Of a DNA stretch of 64,000 bases, positions 15,894-24,930 are shown in pieces. Numbering within the stretch: the first letter of the stretch is position 1; every line of letters begins with the position of its first letter. Below the pieces are notes generated by a model. The model ran no database searches. It was not told the DNA's origin and saw only the letters and a program-made list of their open reading frames with translations. This stretch comes from Flavobacteriia bacterium. Lineage in GTDB: Bacteria > Bacteroidota > Bacteroidia > Flavobacteriales_D > Crocinitomicaceae. A program made the translations under genes and the position numbers. The stretch is taken from assembly GCA_016183815.1 (NCBI GenBank), contig JACPDW010000007.1:62001-126000 (forward strand), given 5' to 3'.

Positions 15894-18275
15894 ATGAAAA
15901 AAATCTATTTAAGTGTAGTGTGTGGCTTACTTTTTATTAGTCACCTTTCCTTAGCACAACGAAATTGTGCTGTGATGGATCACCATCAAAAACTGGTTGA
16001 ACAAGATCCTCAAATCCAATTTAATTTGGATCAAATCAACCAATTTACAGAACAATTTATTGCCAACGGAGGTGGCGTAACCAACAAAGTTGCTGTAACC
16101 ATTCCAGTGGTTGTTCATGTATTGTATAATACCAGCACACAAAATATTAGTGATGCTCAGATACAATCACAACTAACTGTTTTAAACGCTGACTTTAAAA
16201 AACAAAATACCGATTGGAGTAATACTCCATCTGTTTACTCTTCTTTAGTCGCAAATTGTGAATTGACTTTTTGTTTGGCTAATCGTGATGCAAGCGGCAA
16301 TGCTCATACAGGTATTATTAGAAAATCAACTACTAAAACTGTTTTTGATGCTGAGCTTGATGATGCTAAATACAATTCTACAGGCGGATCTGACGCATGG
16401 TCTTCCTCTTCTTACTTAAATATTTGGGTAGTTCCAAGTATCAAATCGGGCTCAAACACTGGTATTTTAGGTTATGCTCAATTCCCAGGAGGACCAGCAG
16501 CAACAGACGGTTTGGTGATTTGTCATAATTATTTTGGCACAACAGGGTCTGTTTCAGCTCCTTTTAATAAAGGTAGAACAGCAACACATGAAATAGGTCA
16601 TTGGTTAAACTGTTACCATATTTGGGGAGATGACGATGGAGCTTGTACTGGCTCAGATCAATGTTCTGATACACCAAATCAAGCCGACGAAAATTATGGA
16701 ACACCAACTTTCCCGCAAACATCTTGTTCAAATTCAGGTGATATGCATATGAATTACATGGATTACGTGGACGACGCGGCTATGTATATGTTTACAACTG
16801 GACAAAAAGCAAGAATGCAAGCTTTATTTACTACAGGGGGTGCTCGCGCTAGTTTAATTAACTCATTAGGTTGTAGCGGTGGTACTTCTACACCAGCATA
16901 TTGTACAGCAAATGGGACAAATGTACAATATGAGTGGATTAACAATGTTACTGTTGGAACAATTAATAATACTACTTCATCCAATGCTGGATATGGAAAT
17001 TTTACAAACTTGTCAACAAATTTAACAATTGGAACTAGTAATTCCATTTCTCTTAAACCAGGATTTGCCAGTTCAACATACACAGAGTATTTTAATGTGT
17101 ATATCGATTATAACAAAGATTTAGATTTTGCTGATGCTGGTGAATTAGTTTATAGCGGATCTGGGACTTCAACTATTTCTGGAACATTTACAATTCCATC
17201 AACAACCACAACTGGCACAAGTAGAATGAGAGTGATTATGAAAGACGGTGCTATTTCAAGCTCTTGTGGAAGTTATACTTACGGTGAAGTAGAAGATTAT
17301 ACTGTTAATTTTGTTTCTGCAACAGTAACTTGTAATGCTCCATCATCATTAACGAGTTCCTCCATCACTTCCTCCTCTGCATCCTTAACTTGGGCAGCTG
17401 TAACAGGTGCTTCAAATTATACAGTACAAGTTAAACAATCTACTTCTTCTACATGGACAAGTTATACTGCTTCAAGTAATTCTTTATCTTTGACAGGACT
17501 TACAGCTAGCAAAATTTATAACTGGCAAGTAAAAACGAACTGTGTTTCAGGAAGTAGTGCTTTTGTTGCTGGAACTAATTTCACAACTTTGGCTTCCACA
17601 ACTGGTTGTACAGATAATTATGAAACAAACAATACCAAAAGTGCTGCTAAAAGTATCGCTGTAAACACCAATATTTCAGCAAAAATTGGCACTTCAACTG
17701 ATCAAGATTGGTTTTATTTCTCCAATACAAGCACTTATAAAAACATAAAAGTTACTTTAAGCAATCTACCAGCAGACTACGATTTATATTTGTACAATAG
17801 TGCGGGTACACTTCTTTACAGTTCTGAAAATGGAAGCACAAGTTCTGAAACCATCAAATACAACAATGCCCCTGTTGCTACATATTATGTATTGGTTAAA
17901 GGATACAATTCTGCTTACAGTTCCTCTCTTTGTTATACTTTAAACGCTAGTAGAAGTAGTACTGCTTATAAAGAAATGGAAAATGAAGAAGAAAATCTTG
18001 TTGTTAAAAAAACAGAAGAGCATATTTTAACTATGTTGCCAAACCCAACACAAGATGGTAAATTTACTGTTCGTTTATATAATGAACAAAAAGGTGAAAT
18101 CAATTTAGAAATTTTAGATTTTTCAGGTAGAATTATTGAAAAACAATCATTTATGAAAAATGAAGATTGGATTCAAAATGCAATTGATTTACAAGAAAAG
18201 AATGCGGGAGTGTATTTTGTAAGAATGTACAATGATTCTTTTAATATTACAGAAAAATTGCTTTATGTAAAATAA
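15894..18275 (+). CDS. M43 family zinc metalloprotease with GEVED, FN3, PPC and T9SS type A domains
   Basis: 793 residues from the ATG at 15894, which opens the signal peptide MKKIYLSVVCGLLFISHLSLAQ. The protease domain has the metzincin-type zinc site HEIGHWLNCYH (HExxHxxGxxH-like, first His about 232) and a downstream Met-turn 'NYMDYVDDAAMYMFT', as in M43/cytophagalysin enzymes. Then come a GEVED domain (ending GEVEDYTVNF), a fibronectin type III domain (CNAPSSLTSSSITSSSASLTW), a pre-peptidase C-terminal domain (DNYETNNTKSAAKSI...DQDWFYF) and a type A sorting domain (LPNPTQDGKFTVRL...GVYFVRM). Secreted by T9SS; natural substrate unknown. Confidence 0.95.
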   Translation: MKKIYLSVVCGLLFISHLSLAQRNCAVMDHHQKLVEQDPQIQFNLDQINQFTEQFIANGGGVTNKVAVTIPVVVHVLYNTSTQNISDAQIQSQLTVLNADFKKQNTDWSNTPSVYSSLVANCELTFCLANRDASGNAHTGIIRKSTTKTVFDAELDDAKYNSTGGSDAWSSSSYLNIWVVPSIKSGSNTGILGYAQFPGGPAATDGLVICHNYFGTTGSVSAPFNKGRTATHEIGHWLNCYHIWGDDDGACTGSDQCSDTPNQADENYGTPTFPQTSCSNSGDMHMNYMDYVDDAAMYMFTTGQKARMQALFTTGGARASLINSLGCSGGTSTPAYCTANGTNVQYEWINNVTVGTINNTTSSNAGYGNFTNLSTNLTIGTSNSISLKPGFASSTYTEYFNVYIDYNKDLDFADAGELVYSGSGTSTISGTFTIPSTTTTGTSRMRVIMKDGAISSSCGSYTYGEVEDYTVNFVSATVTCNAPSSLTSSSITSSSASLTWAAVTGASNYTVQVKQSTSSTWTSYTASSNSLSLTGLTASKIYNWQVKTNCVSGSSAFVAGTNFTTLASTTGCTDNYETNNTKSAAKSIAVNTNISAKIGTSTDQDWFYFSNTSTYKNIKVTLSNLPADYDLYLYNSAGTLLYSSENGSTSSETIKYNNAPVATYYVLVKGYNSAYSSSLCYTLNASRSSTAYKEMENEEENLVVKKTEEHILTMLPNPTQDGKFTVRLYNEQKGEINLEILDFSGRIIEKQSFMKNEDWIQNAIDLQEKNAGVYFVRMYNDSFNITEKLLYVK

Positions 18276-18294
18276 TTTTTTTTAACCACTATTT

Positions 18295-18324
18295 AAAAAA
18301 GGGCGAAATTTTCGCCCTTTTTTT
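18295..18324. terminator. Strong intrinsic terminator, probably bidirectional
   Basis: GGGCGAA and TTCGCCC form a GC-rich stem with a very short loop, flanked by six A on the left and seven T on the right, so it works on both strands. It lies 20 bases after the protease stop and serves that gene; on the minus strand it also lies past the end of the PspC gene. Confidence 0.85.
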
Positions 18325-18397
18325 GTGGTATTATTTTTTCAAAGTATGTGCTAAAGAAAGGAAAATCTATCTCAATTTTAAAAAAAGACAACGTAAC

Positions 18398-19888
18398 TCA
18401 ATTATTTTCTGCATAAATTTCAATGCACTCTTCTTCTTCATCCTCTTTTTGAGTTTCTCTTATTTTTTGATTAATAATTAACTTTTTGTTTTTTGGCACT
18501 TCAATGATCCATTTGAGTTTTTGATTTCTAAATTTATCCTCCACTGGAAAAGTGTAATAAGGTTTTATTTTAAGTGTATTTTGTTCTATTTGAAAGTTGT
18601 TTTTGATTTGTAACGCTTTTGTTTTTGCTTCTTCAAAGGTCTTTCCATTAGATGACACTTCTTGAAAAACATGAAATAAACTGTCTTTAGATTCTTTTAT
18701 TTTAAAAGGAATATAATAAAATGTAGCTGTTTGTTTATCAATCTTCAACATTTGGTCTAATCCTCCCCTTTTAACATTATAACCACTAATTGTGTCTTTT
18801 TGTTTACAAATAATTTCTAATTTCTCCCCTGAAAAGGTATTCACTTTTTTTTCCAGTTTTGCATAAGAAGTAAAGTTAGTGCTAATTTGGACAGCACTAT
18901 AAATACATAAAACAACTCCAACAATGTTTAAAAAGCTTAAAAGAAAATTGATGGCTTTTTTCCATGAATTTTTAATATTCCAAAATAAATAAATACCGTT
19001 TGTTAAAAACAACAAAACAAGTGAAAAGCCGAACAAAAAAAGTCCACTAAAAATCCAAAAAGACTCAAAATGGTTATTGAAAAAGAAAACATTTAAATCG
19101 GAGAGTTGAATGTAATCCATATTACTTTGAATAGGAATAATTCCCATAAAACCTAAAAACAATATCAGAAAAATTGCAAGAAAAAGCAAACCAAATAAAA
19201 TTAAAAAGATAGAGATTAACTTTCGAAAAACATTTCCGATTGAAAAAAATCTTTTTTTAAACTTTACGTCCTTTTTAATTTCATTAACAAAACTTTCTGA
19301 TTGCTTTTTAACTCTATCCGCCGCTGATTCAAATTCCTCTTTTAAATTGTCTAAAGTAATTGGTTTTCCATACATTTTTAGACGATCTATTTTTGAATTT
19401 GCTTTTGGGATAACTATCCATAAAATAAGATAGAGAGGAATCCCAAATCCACCAAAAAGAAATATAAAAAAGAAAATGATTCGTATTATAATTACATCTA
19501 TTACAAAATAATTTGAAATTCCTGCACATACCCCAGCAATTTTAGCCTCTTCCATGTCTCGATAAAGCCTTTTTTCAGAAAAAACTTGTTCGTCAGCTTT
19601 ATCAAATGAATCATTTTGTTCACCAAATTCACTAAAATCTTCTGGCTTACCTAAAGTTTCAAGTATTGAATTTACATCGTTTAAATCAACAACCTGTTTA
19701 TTGTCTTTGATTAAAGCTTGACAAAGTTCAGCTATGCGAAACTCGATGTCAGATACGATTTCTTTCACATCGGGATTGTTTTTTAAATAAAACTCTATAC
19801 TATCTAAGTATTTTTTTAATGTATTAAAAGCATCTTCTTCCATAATAAATGGAAAACCTTTTATGTGTATTGAGATTGTTTTTTTCAT
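18398..19888 (-). CDS. PspC domain membrane protein
   Basis: 496 residues. An N-terminal region (about 1-100, EEDAFNTLKKYLDSIEFYLKNNPDVKEIVSDIEFRIAEL) precedes the PspC domain (about 108-165: RDMEEAKIAGVCAGISNYFVIDVIIIRIIFFF...LYLILWIVIPKA). Further transmembrane segments lie near 220-250, 275-300 and 315-335, and a C-terminal extracytoplasmic part of about 150 residues follows (QVSSNGKTFEEAKTKALQIK...). PspC-type proteins sense envelope stress; this long Bacteroidota form is usually paired with a PadR regulator, as here, where the regulator's stop is two bases upstream of this ATG. Confidence 0.9.
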   Translation of the reverse strand: MKKTISIHIKGFPFIMEEDAFNTLKKYLDSIEFYLKNNPDVKEIVSDIEFRIAELCQALIKDNKQVVDLNDVNSILETLGKPEDFSEFGEQNDSFDKADEQVFSEKRLYRDMEEAKIAGVCAGISNYFVIDVIIIRIIFFFIFLFGGFGIPLYLILWIVIPKANSKIDRLKMYGKPITLDNLKEEFESAADRVKKQSESFVNEIKKDVKFKKRFFSIGNVFRKLISIFLILFGLLFLAIFLILFLGFMGIIPIQSNMDYIQLSDLNVFFFNNHFESFWIFSGLFLFGFSLVLLFLTNGIYLFWNIKNSWKKAINFLLSFLNIVGVVLCIYSAVQISTNFTSYAKLEKKVNTFSGEKLEIICKQKDTISGYNVKRGGLDQMLKIDKQTATFYYIPFKIKESKDSLFHVFQEVSSNGKTFEEAKTKALQIKNNFQIEQNTLKIKPYYTFPVEDKFRNQKLKWIIEVPKNKKLIINQKIRETQKEDEEEECIEIYAENN

Positions 19889-19889
19889 T

Positions 19890-20228
19890 TTATTTATTAT
19901 TTAAGTGAGTAATGTTTTGAACAGCATTATTTAATTCATTCCATGTTTTTTTTAATTCATTGAGAAAATCATTCCCTTTATCTGTCATGGCGTAATATTT
20001 TCTAGGAGGCCCTGAATTTGACTCTTCCCATCTATAAGATAATAATTCCATGTTTTTTAAACGTGTTAGCAAAGGATAAAGGGTACCTTCAACTACAATT
20101 AATTGTGCAGATTTTAAATGTTCAATGATTTCTGAAGGATAGGCCTCTTTTTTTTGATGAAGAATGGCTAGAATACAAAATTCTAATATACCTTTTCTCA
20201 TTTGTGCTTGTGTATTTTCTACATTCAT
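19890..20228 (-). CDS. PadR family transcriptional regulator
   Basis: 112 residues from the ATG at 20228. The winged helix reads RKGILEFCILAILHQKKEAYPSEIIEHLKS and VVEGTLYPLLTRLKNMELLSYRWEES..GPPRKYYAMTDKG, the PadR signature (TLYPxLxRLExxGL, PRKYYxLTxxG). A longer version from 20264 is possible, but its extra 12 residues would span the -7 box at 20247-20254, so the shorter start is preferred. It probably represses its own operon with the PspC gene through the inverted repeat at 20267-20282. Confidence 0.92.
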   Translation of the reverse strand: MNVENTQAQMRKGILEFCILAILHQKKEAYPSEIIEHLKSAQLIVVEGTLYPLLTRLKNMELLSYRWEESNSGPPRKYYAMTDKGNDFLNELKKTWNELNNAVQNITHLNNK

Positions 20229-20246
20229 TGATGAGTTAATTTTATG

Positions 20247-20282
20247 CAAAGATATATACATCACATTGTATTATGCAATACA
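20247..20282 (-). promoter_or_regulatory. padR-pspC promoter with an overlapping inverted-repeat operator
   Basis: On the minus strand TTG (20278-20276), 21 bases, TATCTTTG (20254-20247): a good -33/-7 pair. The inverted repeat TGTATT-atgc-AATACA (20267-20282) covers the -33 element. PadR proteins bind such short dyads, so this is a good candidate autoregulatory operator. Binding is inferred. Confidence 0.6.
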
Positions 20283-20312
20283 TAGTACTATAATTTAACA
20301 TTTATTAACATA

Positions 20313-20342
20313 TTGGTGGTATTGTTTTTTTGCTTAAGTTTG
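20313..20342 (+). promoter_or_regulatory. Promoter of the membrane-protein gene at 20362
   Basis: TTG (20313-20315), 19 bases, TAAGTTTG (20335-20342). Both elements and spacing fit the Bacteroidota consensus. It is 30-odd bases from the divergent padR operator. Confidence 0.6.
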
Positions 20343-20361
20343 TTATTTAAATACTCATTAT

Positions 20362-21132
20362 ATGGAAGATATAAATAAACAAATAAGAAAATCAAAGCTA
20401 TTTTATACTTTATTTGATTCATTAAGTTTATTAGCTTTACTATTAATAATGCAAAATTTTAAAAGTGCTGACCCAGGTGAATTTATCTTCCTATTTGCTT
20501 ACGAAAGTCAATTTATTTTAATTTCATTTTTCATTGTTTTGTTTGTTTTATTACCAATTCAAAAATCAATACTTAAAAAAAAAGGAAACCTTGTTTCATC
20601 ACACAACATAATACCAAATAATGAAGAGTTAAAGAAACATTTATTTTATTTCATTGGTTTTATAGCACTATTTTTTGTGCTTTATCTAATTTTTCTTTTT
20701 TTAAATCAGTTGAGTATTGAAATGATAATTTCCTATACTAAAGATAATGGATATATCTTTAATAGTTTAGAAATTTTAAATCAAAACACTGTATTTGTTG
20801 AACTTTCTGATCAATTGGGTGATTATTTAAATCTAAACATCAATTATCTTGTGGCCTTTTTTGTTTTAAAACATATCGTTTTATTTCTTATACAAATTCT
20901 ATTTAATCCTTATTTTAAAAAAGACGCTTCAATGCTTTATAAACAATTTTATACTGTCGGTACTTCAGCTATATTAAGTCCGCTTTCAATGTTTTTTGCT
21001 ATGCTTTTTTTAGTTATTTGTTCGTCAATTTTTGGTGCACAAAAATGGATACCATTACTTTCTATTGTAGTTTTTCAACTTATTTTTCGTTTTTCAACGA
21101 ATCGAATTTCTTCTTTATTAAAGGGTATTTAG
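20362..21132 (+). CDS. Multi-pass membrane protein of unknown function
   Basis: 256 residues, not recognised. Hydrophobic helices at about 13-30, 43-65, 92-115, 165-185, 208-230 and possibly a last one near 233-250. Strongly aromatic and Leu/Ile rich, no obvious catalytic motif. Divergent from the PadR-PspC pair and 20-odd bases upstream of the CBS gene, so it may share a message with the CBS protein and nadK. Confidence 0.75.
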   Translation: MEDINKQIRKSKLFYTLFDSLSLLALLLIMQNFKSADPGEFIFLFAYESQFILISFFIVLFVLLPIQKSILKKKGNLVSSHNIIPNNEELKKHLFYFIGFIALFFVLYLIFLFLNQLSIEMIISYTKDNGYIFNSLEILNQNTVFVELSDQLGDYLNLNINYLVAFFVLKHIVLFLIQILFNPYFKKDASMLYKQFYTVGTSAILSPLSMFFAMLFLVICSSIFGAQKWIPLLSIVVFQLIFRFSTNRISSLLKGI

Positions 21133-21168
21133 GTAGTTTTTAAAAATATTTGTAATTTGGCACAAGTT

Positions 21169-21831
21169 ATGACAGCAAAAGATTTAATTACAGACGAAAT
21201 TCCACCTCTAAAACACACCGATTCTGGAACTACTGCTTTACGTTGGATGGACGAATTTAAAGTTTCACATTTACCCGTTTTAAAAAACAACAACTTTGTC
21301 GGAATTGTTTCTGAATCCGCAATTTTTGATAAAGAAAATTTAGACGACTCTTTGGATAAATTGTTTGATCATTTGCCTCGACCTTATGTGTTTGATAACG
21401 CACATGTTTATGAAGTACTTTATAAAATTGCCGAGCATAAAATCTCAATTATTCCTGTTTTAAGAGAAGACGAATCGTATTTAGGGTGTACAAGTATTCA
21501 TCAGTTAATGAAATTAATAGCCAATACTGGTTCCATTAAAGAAACTGGAGGAATAATTGTGCTTGAATTAAATCAAGTTGATTATTCACTTGCTCAAATT
21601 GCTCAAATTGTTGAAAGCAACAACGCAAAAATTTTAAGTTCGTATATTTTAACTTCACCTGATTCAACAAAAATGGAGGTAACTTTAAAAATTAATCAGG
21701 TTGATTTAACTCGAATTATAAGAACCTTTGAACGTTATGATTATACAATAAGTGCTACCTATCAGAAAAGTGATTACAACGACGATTTAAAGATAAGATA
21801 TGACGCTTTAATGAATTATCTTAAATTCTAA
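21169..21831 (+). CDS. CBS-domain protein
   Basis: 220 residues from the ATG at 21169 (MTAKDLITDEIPPLKHTDSG); a TTG four codons earlier is less likely. Two CBS motifs occupy about residues 1-60 and 62-115 (MTAKDLI...FKVSHLPVL..NNFVGIVSE; RPYVFDNAHVYEVLYKIAEHKISIIPVLREDESYLGCTSI), which normally bind adenosyl nucleotides. The C-terminal 85 residues look like an ACT-like ferredoxin fold (GGIIVLELNQVDYSLAQIAQIVESNNAKILSSYI). Next to nadK with a five-base gap, which suggests a nucleotide-sensing role, but this is inference. Confidence 0.88.
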   Translation: MTAKDLITDEIPPLKHTDSGTTALRWMDEFKVSHLPVLKNNNFVGIVSESAIFDKENLDDSLDKLFDHLPRPYVFDNAHVYEVLYKIAEHKISIIPVLREDESYLGCTSIHQLMKLIANTGSIKETGGIIVLELNQVDYSLAQIAQIVESNNAKILSSYILTSPDSTKMEVTLKINQVDLTRIIRTFERYDYTISATYQKSDYNDDLKIRYDALMNYLKF

Positions 21832-21836
21832 ACCAT

Positions 21837-22718
21837 ATGAAAAACATTGCTGTTTATGGAAAAAAAGTTAATAAATCAACCGCTCCGTATTTTCTGCAAA
21901 TTCTACAAACAATTGAAAAATTTTCATGGAAAGTTGTATTAGAAAAGGAACTTAAAGAACAATTAGAAAAAAAACTTGGTCAACTTCCTTTTTGCGACAC
22001 TTTTAACCATTTTTCTGATTTTACTACTGGGATTGATTTAGTTTTAAGTGTAGGAGGGGACGGAACTTTTTTAAAAACCGTTAAATATATACGAAATAGT
22101 GGCGTTCCAATTGTAGGTGTAAATACAGGACGGTTAGGATTTTTAGCAAGTGTAAATACAGAAAACTTAGAAAGTGTATTTCAACAAATAAAAAATAAAA
22201 ACTTTGATTATCAACACCGTTCAATGTTAAAAATAGACACCAATCAACAACTTTTTGGTGAAGATAATTATGCAATGAATGAAGTAACCCTTCATAAAAA
22301 AGATACCGCATCAATGATTACCGTTCATGTAAAATTGGACGACAATTATTTAAATTCTTATTGGGCAGATGGATTGATTGTCTCAACCCCCACCGGATCA
22401 ACAGCTTACAATTTAAGTTGTGGCGGACCAATTGTTACCCCTGGTTGTCAAATTCATATTTTAACACCAATAGCACCACACAATCTTAATGTGCGACCAA
22501 TGGTTGTTCCCGATAAATTCCCTATAAAATTAAGTGTTGAAGGTCGAGAAAGAAAATGTTTAATTAGTATTGACTCCATTTCAAAAAACATCAATCAAGG
22601 AGAAGAAGTAATCGTTACAAAAGCTTCTTTTTTAATTAACGTAGTGAAATTTTATGATTCTAACTTTTTAGATACAATCAGAAAAAAAATGTCGTGGGGA
22701 ATGGACCAAAGAAATTAA
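21837..22718 (+). CDS. nadK: NAD kinase
   Basis: 293 residues. Phosphorylates NAD to NADP. The catalytic GGDG motif is at about residues 73-76 (SVGGDGTFLKTV), followed by GVNTGRLGFLA, the conserved NE in 'NYAMNEVTLHKKD' and the substrate loop DGLIVSTPTGSTAYNLSCGGPIV. Length and motif order are normal. Its TAA and the stop of the convergent OmpA gene overlap within the same four bases. Confidence 0.97.
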   Translation: MKNIAVYGKKVNKSTAPYFLQILQTIEKFSWKVVLEKELKEQLEKKLGQLPFCDTFNHFSDFTTGIDLVLSVGGDGTFLKTVKYIRNSGVPIVGVNTGRLGFLASVNTENLESVFQQIKNKNFDYQHRSMLKIDTNQQLFGEDNYAMNEVTLHKKDTASMITVHVKLDDNYLNSYWADGLIVSTPTGSTAYNLSCGGPIVTPGCQIHILTPIAPHNLNVRPMVVPDKFPIKLSVEGRERKCLISIDSISKNINQGEEVIVTKASFLINVVKFYDSNFLDTIRKKMSWGMDQRN

Positions 22719-23494
22719 TCCTCTAAAATAAAGATAATTTCAACTCTCCTATTGATACTTTCGGTATATTCATCAATTTCTTTTACTAAGGGTTGTCTGT
22801 TACTCATTCCTTCATAAGTCAATCTATTTTTATTAATTCCTTTGTCAATTAAATAATTATATACTGACAACGCCCTGTTTTTAGACAATAACCTTTCGTC
22901 ACTACAACACACATGACCAACAATTTTTGCTTTTACATTTGGCGTTTTTTTCATAAATTCAGCCACCAAAATCAAATCAGCATCTGATTCAGGTAAAAGA
23001 TTAAATTTGCCAGCTTTAAATTGAACGGTTAAACGAATTGGTTTGTTAAGTTCACTAAACTTTTCATATTTAGCTTCTGTTTCAATACGAGTAATAACCT
23101 TTTTGGGAACATAAGGACTAAAAACCTTTAATTTTACTATTCTATATTGTTCATTTTGTTTAGCATTTTGCGATAATTTTTCTCCAATTATTGACACTTC
23201 TGCAATTTTCATTTGGTTTGTATCTTTGATTAAAGATCTTACAAAAGAAATTCTTTTCGCAGCCAAGTTTTGATTGGCTTTTTCACTACCAATTTTATCT
23301 GTATAACCTTCTATTTTTATTCCACAAGTTTTACATAAATAAAACGGCGCAATAAATTTTTCAAACTTTTTTATGGAGTCTTCAATCTGAGTATTTTCCC
23401 CAAATTTGAAGTAAAACACATAAATACTGTCATTTTGTTGTGAAAAAAACGAAACAGTTAACAACAAATAAAAATATAAAAAAATGCTTTTCAT
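22715..23494 (-). CDS. OmpA-like protein with two peptidoglycan-binding-like halves
   Basis: 259 residues with signal peptide MKSIFLYFYLLLTVSFFSQ. The C-terminal half is a clear OmpA/MotB domain (LTVQFKAGKFNLLPESDADLILVAEFMKKTPNVKAKIVGHVCC..., LSKNRALSVYNYLIDKGINKNRLTYEGMSNRQPLV, NRRVEIIF). The N-terminal half repeats the same plan in weaker form (FYFKFGENTQIEDSIKKF, IKIEGYTDKIGSEKANQNLAAKRISFVRSLI, YRIVKLKV). There is no beta-barrel, so it is a periplasmic or outer-membrane-associated peptidoglycan-binding protein, not a porin. Confidence 0.88.
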   Translation of the reverse strand: MKSIFLYFYLLLTVSFFSQQNDSIYVFYFKFGENTQIEDSIKKFEKFIAPFYLCKTCGIKIEGYTDKIGSEKANQNLAAKRISFVRSLIKDTNQMKIAEVSIIGEKLSQNAKQNEQYRIVKLKVFSPYVPKKVITRIETEAKYEKFSELNKPIRLTVQFKAGKFNLLPESDADLILVAEFMKKTPNVKAKIVGHVCCSDERLLSKNRALSVYNYLIDKGINKNRLTYEGMSNRQPLVKEIDEYTESINRRVEIIFILED

Positions 23495-23586
23495 AGCTCT
23501 AAGATTGTTTGCTTTTACGATAAAGAACTAAAAAAGTTATATTATTCATTAAAAATGATTTATTTAAAACTATTCTAAATTGTAAA

Positions 23587-23608
23587 TCATGACAAAATCA
23601 TGACAAAA
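23587..23608 (+). repeat. Tandem 11-bp repeat upstream of hemA
   Basis: TCATGACAAAA occurs twice without gap, 66 bases before the hemA start. Each copy contains the palindrome TCATGA. An 11-base period puts both copies on the same face of the helix, as for a regulator bound in tandem. No protein is assigned. Confidence 0.6.
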
Positions 23609-23673
23609 CTCTATTTTCTACTCTGCAATTTTGTAACGAAAATCTATACTTTTAAAGGGATTTTATAAATATA

Positions 23674-24906
23674 ATGTTAGATACATTTTATACACTTGCT
23701 TTTACCCACCACAATTTAGATGTTTCTGAAGTTGGAAAACTTCATGTTGAAAAAGAAAAACAAAAAGAGGTTCTTTCTGAACTTAAAAAAATTTGTTGTA
23801 TTGATGAATTGATGTTTTTGTCAACGTGTAATAGAGTTGAATTTTTTATTTGCACTAAAAATGAAATCAATTCTTCTTATCTAACAACTTTTTTTAAAAC
23901 GCTTTACCCAAACTTTACTACATTTGATATTGATTCTTTTGTTGAAAGAGTGAGTATTTTTTCAGGAATTGGTGCGGTTGAACATTTATTACAAGTCGCT
24001 TCTTCTATAGATTCAATGATAATAGGTGAAAGAGAAATTATTACACAAGTCAGAAATGCTTTCGAAGAGTCTAGGAAAAACGAATTAACAGGAGATTTTA
24101 TACGTTTATTGATCCGTCACACCATTGAAACAGCAAAAAAAGTTTATACAGAAACATCTATTGCACAAAAACCCGTGTCTGTTGTTGCCTTAGCCTATCA
24201 CACCTTGCGTGATTTAAACATTCCTCTTTCTTCAAGGGTTTTAATTGTAGGTGCAGGCGTTACAAACACCAATATGGCTAGGTTTTTAAAAAAACATGGG
24301 TTTAAATCTTTTGTTGTCTTTAATCGTACATTGTCAAAAGCTAAAGCTTTAGCTGAAGACATACATGGTGAATATTACTCTTTAGAAAAATTACTCTCTT
24401 ACGAAAAAGGTTTTGATATATTAATAAGCTGTACAGCTTCAAAAGAACCTATTATTACACCAAAAATTTTTCATCGACTATTAAATGGTGAAAAAAACAA
24501 AAAAGTAATAATAGATTTAGCAATTCCACACGATATTGATGATCAAATTGTTATGGAAGAGAATGTTGTGCCAATTTCGGTGGATACTTTGCAAAAAATA
24601 TCAGATAAAAATTTGCGTGAACGCTCAAAAGAGATTACTCACGTCGATGCAATTCTAAAAGACGCATTAATTGAATTTCAACATATTCAAAAAATACGTA
24701 AAGTTGAAATCGCAATGAGAACCGTACCTGAATTGGTAAAAGAGATCAAACAAATCACTATGAATGAGGTGTTTAAAAAGGAAATCGAGCAACTAGATTC
24801 TTCTTCAAAAGAAGTTTTAGACAAAGTCATTTCCTATATGGAAAAAAAATACATTAGCATGCCAATGAAAATGGCAAAGGAAATTCTTTTAAGTAGTGAA
24901 ATTTAA
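23674..24906 (+). CDS. hemA: Glutamyl-tRNA reductase
   Basis: 410 residues. First committed step of the C5 haem pathway: NADPH reduction of glutamyl-tRNA to glutamate semialdehyde. The active-site Cys is in 'LSTCNRVEFF' (Cys52), followed by 'SSIDSMIIGEREIITQVR', the Rossmann motif 'VLIVGAGVTNTNMARFL' and the C-terminal dimerisation helices. Opens the hemA-hemC-hemD run, with 24 bases to hemC. The leader holds the tandem TCATGACAAAA repeat and a weak TATACTTTT box, so this is the likely control point. Confidence 0.97.
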   Translation: MLDTFYTLAFTHHNLDVSEVGKLHVEKEKQKEVLSELKKICCIDELMFLSTCNRVEFFICTKNEINSSYLTTFFKTLYPNFTTFDIDSFVERVSIFSGIGAVEHLLQVASSIDSMIIGEREIITQVRNAFEESRKNELTGDFIRLLIRHTIETAKKVYTETSIAQKPVSVVALAYHTLRDLNIPLSSRVLIVGAGVTNTNMARFLKKHGFKSFVVFNRTLSKAKALAEDIHGEYYSLEKLLSYEKGFDILISCTASKEPIITPKIFHRLLNGEKNKKVIIDLAIPHDIDDQIVMEENVVPISVDTLQKISDKNLRERSKEITHVDAILKDALIEFQHIQKIRKVEIAMRTVPELVKEIKQITMNEVFKKEIEQLDSSSKEVLDKVISYMEKKYISMPMKMAKEILLSSEI

Positions 24907-24930
24907 GATTTCTTTCAATATTAAACCATT

